From Chara braunii (lineage: Eukaryota; Streptophyta; Charophyceae; Charales; Characeae), in contig BFEA01000140.1 in NCBI GenBank assembly GCA_003427395.1, positions 2,740,756-2,764,317 on the forward strand: a DNA stretch of 23,562 bases, in the 5' to 3' direction. The notes under the pieces were generated by a model that worked only from the letters and a program-made list of their open reading frames with translations, did not search any database and was not told where the DNA came from. Below are positions 16,856 through 23,562 of the stretch, piece by piece (within the stretch, counting starts at the first letter, position 1; the number at the start of each line of letters is the position of its first letter). The translations under genes were made by a program, and so were the position numbers.

Positions 16856-16859
16856 CCGA
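16856..16859. repeat. right CCGA target duplication of the nested insertion
   Basis: CCGA directly follows the insertion terminus CCCAACA and matches 10906-10909. Confidence 0.75.
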
Positions 16860-17304
16860 ACTGCAGAATGTACTTCTTTTTTAATTCATGGATCACCACT
16901 TCAGTTGGAGCATGAGATGGCAAAGGAATCAGATTAAGAAATTTAGAGAAGCGGTCAACAATCACCATGACTTGTGAATAGCTGTTTTTACTTACCTTTT
17001 CCATGTCGGTGAAGTTGATAGAGACAGACTCCCCGGGACCATCGGGAATGGGAAGGGGTGTAAGTAGCCCCATGGACTTTTGTCTACATGGTTTGATTCG
17101 TTGACAGATTTGATATTCAGCTACAAACTTTTCAGCAGATCCCTTCATGCCAGGCCAATCAAATTGTCTCAATAGGTTTCCGTAAGTCTTTGCCATGCCG
17201 AAGTGGCCACTCCGTCCATGAGCCAAGTCCAGAAAGTGCGTGCGAAGAGGCTCATGGTTGGGCACACACAAACGGTCGTAATTCTCGTAGCGACGGAAAA
17301 TCAC
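16860..17304 (-). pseudogene. chromovirus integrase, zinc-binding domain and first half of core
   Basis: Minus-strand coding includes the H2C2 region (LAHGRSGHFGMAKTYGNLLR, WPGMKGSAEKF, YQICQRIKP), then SINFTDMEKV and VMVIVDRFSKFLNLIPL, stopping at the insertion after YILQFG. Integrase inserts the cDNA into chromosomes. Two key residues look lost. One zinc-ligand Cys of the usual CxxCQRxK is Tyr, and the first catalytic Asp of the usual MDF motif is Asn (INF). The distal half resumes at 10909. Confidence 0.88.
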
Positions 17305-17452
17305 AATCCTCCATGCTCGTGAAAATCAGGCTGACTGCCGGGGTCAGCCCGCAGCTGCTCAAGGATGGGACTAAGGTACGGATCCTTGGCAGTGTGCTCT
17401 ACGATCTCCTCCTTCTGTTTCTTCCGGAGGTCATTGGAATTCACAAGGCTAG

Positions 17453-17830
17453 TCATGTACTCAGGGTGGCGAGACAGATCAGCAACTCGACTATAACAAC
17501 CCTTTTTGTGCCTTGATTAAAGTCGAAAATGTCAATTTCATTGCACCAGCGAAGTATGGTAGGGGACAGGGTAGTTTGCTCTTTGATCCACTTCAGAGTC
17601 TCATGATCTAAGAACACTTTGAAGTGGCGTCCCAAAAGATAGTGCTTCCAATGGTCCAAGGCCATACGCAAAGCATAGAGCTCGCGCATGTAGGTGGAAG
17701 TGGCTACCTTTTCGCTGGGCATGCGTTTGCTGTAGAATCCGAGCGGTCGCAAGCCATCACCGTCATCTTGCTGCAGCACTGCGCCAATTCCATACTGGTT
17801 TGCATCCGTAAACTGCGAATGTCAGTTTGG
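17453..17830 (-). pseudogene. chromovirus RNase H domain (frameshifted)
   Basis: LGFYSKRMPSEKVATSTYMR, ELYALRMALDHWKHYLLGRH and FKVFLDHETLKWIKEQ follow the usual RNase H-like connection of Gypsy pol. The domain degrades element RNA in RNA/DNA hybrids. A frameshift near 17820 breaks the joint with RT (the expected ANQYGIGAVLQQ region is out of frame), and another near 17515 follows DFNQGTK. Confidence 0.85.
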
Positions 17831-18683
17831 AATCTTCAATGCGGAGTACAGGGTAACTTACCAAAGCTTCTTTTAAAGCTTGAAAGGCGTCCTCGCATGC
17901 GGTATCCCAAGCGTAGGGGATGTTCTTACTGATTAACCGGGACAACGGGCGAGCAACAATAGAGAAGCAGGGCACAAACTTTCGGTAGTATGACGCGAGC
18001 CCAAGGAAAGAGCGCAGTTCGCAGATGTTCGCGGACTGAGGTGAATTGCGTATGACCTCAACGTTGGTTGTCTCAGGCTCTAGGCCTGCAGCAGACAACC
18101 GATGCCCAAGATAGATGATGCTATCCCTCCCAAACTCAGATTTCTCTAAGTTGAGATGGAGTTGCGTCTTCTTGAGGATGGTGAACGCTTCCTCAAGGTG
18201 CTTTATGTGTTCCTCAATGGATTTGTTGAAGATCAGTACATCGTCAAGGTATACTACCACGAACCGGCCAATCTGTTTGCGGAGGACCTTGTCCATGAGG
18301 CTTTGAAAGGTGGCCGGTGCGTTCGTGAGATCGACGAGCCTTACGATAAACTCGTAAAACTCATCGCGTGGTTTGAACGCACTCTTGTGCTGGTCCGAAT
18401 GATCGACTTCAGTCTGGTGATAGCCAGACTTGAGGTCGATTTCGGAGACGACCTTGCACCCACCTGCAACATCAAGCAAGTCATTTATGCTAGGCAATGG
18501 ATAGGCGTTCTTTCTTGTGATGCGGTTTAGACCGCGATAGTCAATACACATACGGAGCTTGCCTCCTTTCTTTGGGACAAACAAAACAGGGGCACCAAAT
18601 TCGAACTCACTATGCTTGATCCAACCCTTGTCAATTATTTCATCAATTTGCCGCCGGAGTTCCTCCAACTCGCCGGATCCCAT
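17763..18683 (-). pseudogene. chromovirus reverse transcriptase
   Basis: An intact-looking stretch of about 285 residues carries the RT blocks: VLFVPKKGGKLRMCIDYRGL, VVSEIDLKSGYHQ (first catalytic Asp), and VVYLDDVLIF (YLDD active site), then the thumb LRSFLGLASYYRKFVP. The order and motifs are standard for Ty3/Gypsy. The domain is in the same frame as the protease upstream but separated by one TAG (about 18684-18686), at a place where this family usually has a Tyr codon. The active-site residues are all present, so the RT is the best-preserved part of this copy. Confidence 0.93.
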
Positions 18684-18686
18684 TCG

Positions 18687-19721
18687 CTATACACAACCCT
18701 TTGGAGGAACAACACCTTCGACCAACTCGATGGTGGGTCGGACCGATCGCGTGGGAACTCCACGTGGTTCGGCCAGAACTTCTGGGAACCAATCAAGTAG
18801 GTTTTGGATGTTTGTTGGGACCGGTGGGGGTGAAGGGTCAGCAAAGGGATCACCTAGATCAGGTCGCAGGTTGCGAATGGATGCAACCGAATCTGAAGTA
18901 GAATCATTTAGATTACGGGCAAGTAAAGAAGTAGAAGGGCTAAAAGTAGAATCACTAGATGAAGTAGTATTGGTACTAGCCACAAAAGTAGAAGGCACGT
19001 AAGTAGGACGAAGAAAGGCAACATTCAACTGTCCATCCTTCTTGCGCTTGCGCCATTTCTTGCAGAACTGCATGGCATTCATAAAAGTCACTTGGGACGT
19101 GTGCTTCTCATCCAAGAGGACAGGAAGCTCGTTCCCTTGAGCATCTTTGACCATGAAAAGTGACTCCTTCCACTTGGTGCGTTCGCATTGAGACTGCAGC
19201 CAGCCCAAGCCAAGGACAACATCGAAGGGACACTTGTCAAGGAAGGGACACTTGTCAAGGACATAAAAGTTCAAAGCGTGGGTGGCGGTTGTGTCCTTGT
19301 CAAAGGTAGTGCGCACACCTTTGATTGCATGCGTAGAGGAGGCAACTTCCTTGTTGCCTACTTGGGTCTGGCAAGGGTTCTGCAAAGCATTTTGCTTCAT
19401 TCCCAAGCCCACTTTGCGTATCCCGTGTGGTGACATAAAGTTAGTAGTCGCACCACAATCAATCAAGACACAGAGATAGCGGTGGTTTATGAGAAGTTTG
19501 AAGAAGATCAACTTCACTGTCCCTTGGGCACGCTGATGTTTCATCTCAGCCCAATGCTCCAAGTGGTAGTGGAAGTCAACCGTCTCAGACTCCTCCCAAG
19601 GCTCGACATACAAAGCATGGCACACTTCAGCCTTGGAATCAGCAGATGATTGGGCTTCAAGGGAGGACTGCTGATTTGCATCAGATTCAGTCTCCCTTGC
19701 CGTAGAGGATGCTGAAGTCAA
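18687..19721 (-). pseudogene. chromovirus aspartic protease region
   Basis: The active-site motif reads LCVLIDCGATTNFMSP, with Asp followed by Cys-Gly instead of the common Ser-Gly, and is followed by VVLGLGWLQSQ. Both are typical of retropepsins that cut Gag-Pol. The rest is a low-complexity Ser/Thr-rich linker (TNTTSSSDSTFSPSTSLLAR) and an approach to RT ending PTIELVEGVVPPKG. A direct duplication, LDKCPFLDKCPF, lies just before the second motif. The frame ends at a single TAG before RT. Confidence 0.85.
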
Positions 19722-19723
19722 CT

Positions 19724-20625
19724 CTACGCCCTATTATGGTTTCCCTGCAGCCTATAACATTCTTGTACCTTATGGTTTGGTTTTTGGCAATGCAGGCATA
19801 CCCCTTTCTTGAGTCTAACCCTCCAATCATTTTCAGTGATCCAGAGGTCAACCCATGGCTTAGTGGTTGCATCCTCCAGTTTCGTTGGGATTTTGACTCC
19901 CTTGGGAAGTTGGACATAGTTCTTCCCTGAATGCCAATTCGACACTCTTTTTGAAGGGAGTGAATTTTTCTTTTTCATGATTTGCGTCAGACTCATGGGA
20001 TGACGAGGAACAGGCTGTATCAGCATCCTGTTCTTGGTCGTCACCAAGAGTGGGGTCATCTGCATAGGCCTCCTCTTCAGCCTCCAACAGGTCATGCACA
20101 GCAAAGTGGCTGCTGCCTCTGATCCGCCTGCCGCCCATGGGCTTTTTGTTGCCTGCTGTGGAAACGAGGTCTATAGCCTCGAGATTGACTATGTCCTTCA
20201 TTAAAGCGAACCAGTCTGTACCCAATGAAGTCCCTGCCTAGGCGATCGGTAAAGTTAGTGGGAACCGCACCTTTCATTACATCCAAGCAAGATTGATCAG
20301 CCATTTCTAATCCTGGGGTGGCAAACATCTTGCTGAGGTAAGTCTGAAGGTTTTTCATGGATCCTGACCACTTGCTGCGTTTGATGTTGTCAAGTTGGTT
20401 CCTTGCCCTTGCTGCAGCATATGGATCCATATGTTGTGCGATAAGAAGTTCTTCGAGGGAGGCAACCGGGGTGGTCTTAAGCCACCTTGTTAGTTCTATC
20501 TTTGGAACCCCAGCTTTCGTAACTTGGACTTCTAGGAAGCCCCGTACAACAGGCTGGACATTCATTCCCATGATCACGGACGAGGTCTCAGGTTGAGTGC
20601 CTAGAACCTCAAAGTATGCCGCCAT
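19724..20625 (-). pseudogene. chromovirus gag, C-terminal half with zinc knuckle
   Basis: The capsid-type stretch at 20092-20625 includes ELLIAQHMDPYAAARARNQL, DNIKRSKWSGSMKNLQTYLS and VPTNFTDRLGRDFIGY, with spacing and composition like Retrotrans_gag domains. After frameshifts, 19724-20104 ends with a CCHC zinc knuckle, CLHCQKPNHKVQEC, that binds element RNA. At least two frameshifts separate these pieces. The knuckle itself is complete. Confidence 0.82.
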
Positions 20626-21534
20626 GGAGCTGATCCAGGATTCAACGTCTTCTTTGCCGTCATACTTAGACGGTATTTTTGCACCGCCTTTCGATCCACA
20701 TAGGGACCGGCGTAGTTGGGACCAGCACCTGCTGGTTCCGATCTTGAGGCTGCAGCACTTGCAGAATTTCCCGCCTCGTCGCTTGTTATAGCAATGGCGG
20801 AGTTTGCACCTGCTGCAGGTCCCGAGGGGTTTGCCATCACACTCGAAGAAGAAGAAGAAGACTTAGAAGAAGAGATACCGTAAGAAAGGCAAGATTAGTT
20901 ACAATCGCAGCACCGGAACCAGGGGGTAGAGGAAGAGGATTGACCACTTGGGCTTGTCGTAGCGCAGCAACCTCCATTGTCAAGTCGTGGTACTTGCCGG
21001 TCATATCAGTCAGGTCCTCTTGAAGTGTCCGCAATTTTGCGAAGACTTCGGCGATGTGAGTGGTATGATCTTCAAGGTTCCGAACTTGAACGACAGCGGT
21101 GAGTATAGGCCGCAGCTGTTTCCCACACTGCTCTTTGGTCAGCGAGGGAAAAATTTCCAAGATGGCCACCTGACTCTTAAGCAAGAACTCCTTCCTCTCC
21201 TCCTCTGCTCCTCTGTTTTCTGTTCCCTTGTAACAGCACTATCTAGGAGTGTTTGTAGATACGGTTTCTTCGCATCGCCGGCTGCATCCAACGGCCACTG
21301 TACTGAGGTTAGATGTGGCTGGGCCATTTTCGGACCGTTTTGGTCGACAGGTGGATTAGAGAGACGCCAATCAACAAAGGAATCAATCAGACTCTCAAGA
21401 GGTACACTCCCTTTCTTGCTTGGACGAATACTCCATTTCCCAGTCTTTGCCCACTCCATACGGTCACTTTCTCTCTCTTCTTTCTGGTTGCGAGTCTCCA
21501 CGGGCATCGAAAATGAATTCAGAGAAAGAAACAA
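20601..21534 (-). pseudogene. chromovirus gag, N-terminal half
   Basis: Three overlapping minus-strand frames cover this stretch: 21139-21534, 20837-21184 and 20601-20840. The middle piece has a probable coiled coil (TAVVQVRNLEDHTTHIAEVF, KLRTLQEDLTDMTGKYHDLT, MEVAALRQA), common in plant Gypsy gag proteins. A Pro/Gly/Ala-rich linker then leads to the capsid region. The start codon is uncertain; the Met at 21534 is the farthest upstream in a coding-like frame. Confidence 0.6.
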
Positions 21535-22819
21535 ATTGAAAAGCTCAATGATAGAGAAGGTAGAACTCCTAGCCGGAGCGGCATTACATTTGGACTAGAG
21601 AGCAGCAAACCACAAAAAAACAAATTCACAGGAGAGGTCTGATCCAGCAACTTGGTCTGATCAGACTGGATACGAGGTCCTCTCAAGTCCGGTCTGACCA
21701 GCTCCGTGACCGTACAGCAAATCAGACAACGAGTGACTAAATGCAACAATGGAGAATTGAGTGGTGTATAGGGTGCGAGTCAAGCCACGGACGGTGTGAT
21801 CAAAAGCATGCGAAATGTCTCCGAGATCCCCTCAGCAGTGGGTGTCCTAACCAACAAGAATAAAACTCGGGATCTCAGTTAGGAAGAGCATGGACTAATG
21901 TCTAACAGATTCGGGTCCAAGGGCTCTTCTTGTTTGGGCCCGGTCCCACTGGGTCCGCTGTGGTCCCGCGTAGGTCGTGACCGAGTCCCAACCAAGAGAA
22001 GTCCCACTTGGACTATGTTTCTGCCTCTACCATCCTGAAAACGAATTTCAACTTCCGGCAGAACCTACAGACTACAGCCGTTCAGAGATGAAAAGACAAA
22101 GCACTGTAGAAGGAATCGGCATTCAAATCAAGACACTTCGTTTGTCCATCCATCCGGTGAGTAGGTAGATCACACACATTCAATCACACAATCAAGACCA
22201 CAGAGGAGTAGGAAAGAAACCCAGAATAACTCCAGCAGGACAATCACTACCATGCACACATACATGGGCATCCCGTAGGTGCACGACACTTACCTGAGTG
22301 GCCTGAGCTTCAAGATGAATAGAACTCACCCCCCTCTCATATGATCCTCCTGACCCCTTTAACGCTACCCCTACACTAGTGTCCTATCTCCGAGGAGGGT
22401 CTGACTCCAACACCAAAATGCAACGCCGGGTCCCCCACCGATGCTATGGAACAAAGCAGCAACTTGCAGTCCGTAGATGCTGAATGGGCGCTGACCCTCA
22501 AGTTCGCCTACTTGAGGGCAGCCCTTAAGTTGCCAAGTGTCTCCCTTAACTCAGATTCCAGGTGCGAGTGCCTCTCACTGTCGCCTCTCTTAACTTGTCG
22601 CATGAAGTCTCCACGAAATGTCTCGCCACCCGAATCTCACTCTCAAGCAACCTGGTTAGGTTCAATGTCGACCCCACATGACCTAACCAGGTGGGGGCAG
22701 CTTCCCTTAGACACGCTGCCTCACTTCCCTTACATCCAACCCTCACCCTAAGTGTTGCCCTCAACCACTTAGGTTAGGGTTAGGGCAGCAAAGTCAACTC
22801 TCACCAGCAAGTAGAATCC
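21535..22819 (-). other. chromovirus 5' leader, non-coding
   Basis: About 1.3 kb between the primer site and gag shows no recognised domain. It contains strong inverted repeats near the primer site (22650-22692 and 22748-22772) and telomere-like TTAGGG units at about 22771-22785. Long leaders with structured packaging or dimerisation regions are usual in plant LTR elements. Confidence 0.55.
22650..22692. repeat. perfect 12-bp hairpin in the chromovirus leader
   Basis: ACCTGGTTAGGT (22650-22661) and ACCTAACCAGGT (22681-22692) are exact inverses with a 19-base loop. A second stem, CTAAGTG / CACTTAG (22748-22754, 22766-22772), lies between it and the primer site. Confidence 0.8.
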
Positions 22820-22831
22820 GCTCTGATACCA
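22820..22831 (-). promoter_or_regulatory. primer-binding site complementary to initiator tRNA-Met
   Basis: On the minus strand TGGTATCAGAGC lies one base after the LTR end CATAACA. This 12-base sequence is the standard primer site of plant LTR retrotransposons, where initiator tRNA-Met starts minus-strand cDNA synthesis. Confidence 0.92.
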
Positions 22832-22832
22832 A

Positions 22833-23562
22833 TGTTATGATCGTGGCCAATTTCGAGATACACATTCATCAGATGGTAGAATGTCGTCCAATTGCAGAAA
22901 GAAATGAATGAACTTGAGAGGAGAGAGAAGATTAGAAGAAGAAGAAGAAGTAAGAAAGAAGAAGAAGATGATGTACACCAGCATAGACAAATGACAAAGC
23001 TCTTCTTCTTCGCTCAACTCTCTCTTCCTCCTTATCTCCTCCTCTCATTCACACAAGAATTAAGAATACAATGTTGAATAGCTGAACCAGAATCAAAGTC
23101 CGAATCCCTCTTCTACTGCAGGTATCACTTGAGGTCCACCATAGCCATGGCCGTCTCTCCCACTCTTCACTCTCATAGGCTGAGGCTATGGCGGATTACT
23201 AGGCCTTGCCCAGATGCCCAAAGGACAACCCAAAGCAGCTATGGCTGCTCTAGCTCAGGCTGCCATGCCTGACCCTGCCTCAAAGCTTCTTGGTGTAGCT
23301 CAACCCCATCTGGGGCCTTCCTGCTGCAGCGCCCACCAAGGTGATGAAGATGGCTGCCACCATAGCCAGGTAAGTACCTCTGGAGCTCCTCCACCTTCCT
23401 ATCCTTCTTCCTCCTCCAAGTCCTTGCTTTTTCCCCAGCAGCGCTGCTCTTGCCAGCGCTCCAACCGGTGTGTCGCCAAACTTGCACACCAACAATGAGG
23501 CTGGGCTCTTCGCCCGGCCTGGAGATATAGCGGCCTGCTTGCCTCTTGGGCGGTGACTTCCA
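22833..23562 (-). repeat. chromovirus 5' LTR (partial, cut by window end)
   Basis: It begins TGTTATGATC on the plus strand and aligns over its whole visible length with 8623-9373. Differences are scattered substitutions plus a few short indels, a few percent by eye. About 500 bp of the LTR lie outside the window. Confidence 0.92.

Larger units (their letters stand above)
8623..23562 (-). mobile_element. Ty3/Gypsy chromovirus with chromodomain, decayed, containing a nested insertion
   Basis: Minus-strand order from right to left: 5' LTR (cut by the window end), tRNA-Met primer site, structured leader, gag with zinc knuckle, protease, RT, RNase H, integrase, GPY/F and chromodomain, polypurine tract, complete 3' LTR. 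RT before integrase defines Ty3/Gypsy, and the terminal chromodomain places it among chromoviruses, whose chromodomain steers integration to particular chromatin. Gag and pol are broken by many frameshifts and stops. The two LTR copies differ by only a few percent by eye, with small indels, indicating a fairly old but datable insertion. Integrase is interrupted by a 5,946-bp insertion. Without it the internal region is about 7 kb, normal for the group. Confidence 0.92.

Noticed and set aside
1-23562. CRISPR arrays, bacterial operons or rRNA/tRNA genes
   Set aside because: None seen; direct repeats here are microsatellites, LTRs or satellites, and the tRNA-like boxes lack cloverleaf spacing.

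Overview
This is a eukaryotic window that is mostly transposable elements, with very little host coding sequence. The best guess is a green plant or streptophyte alga. The evidence is a DNA polymerase epsilon (POLE)-type exon with plant-like residues, a plant-style initiator-Met-tRNA primer-binding site, an L1-like LINE with a plant-type zinc-binding tail, and a chromovirus (Ty3/Gypsy with chromodomain). I cannot name a species from the sequence.

Left part (1-6990). A roughly 5.8 kb LINE lies on the minus strand: its poly(A) tail is the T-run at 1-25 and its recognisable 5' end is near 5774. It encodes an ORF1 remnant, APE endonuclease, reverse transcriptase and a CCHC-like C-terminal domain, all broken by frameshifts. 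A 710-bp non-autonomous hAT-like DNA transposon (644-1353) sits inside the LINE's last coding segment, with a perfect 8-bp target duplication. The LINE is antisense to a plus-strand host exon (5866-5960) whose peptide matches DNA polymerase epsilon. An unrecognised terminal exon (6818-6971) can be spliced to it in frame and is followed by AATAAA.

Middle spacer (6990-8622). This holds a foldback sequence, GA/CA microsatellites, a 2-base assembly gap (7394-7395), and about 800 bp of nearly pure polypyrimidine. Embedded in the polypyrimidine are four copies of a 49-bp core, forming a composite satellite.

Right part (8623-23562). A minus-strand chromovirus fills the rest and runs off the window. 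It has a complete 3' LTR (8623-9868), a polypurine tract, an integrase C-terminus plus chromodomain, integrase, RNase H, RT, protease, gag with zinc knuckle, a structured leader, a PBS and part of the 5' LTR. All reading frames are decayed. Its integrase is split by a 5.95 kb insertion (10910-16855) with TG...CA ends and a 4-bp CCGA duplication.

That insertion is the most interesting piece. It carries an unrecognised decayed minus-strand reading frame (12041-13017). Its right third (14.7-16.3 kb) is packed with hairpins and contains two hammerhead-ribozyme-like motifs about 314 nt apart on the plus strand (15237-15293 and 15546-15601). The second has full type III architecture, and its defects are nearly all G-to-A changes. 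This looks like the remains of a retrozyme-type, hammerhead-bearing non-coding retroelement.
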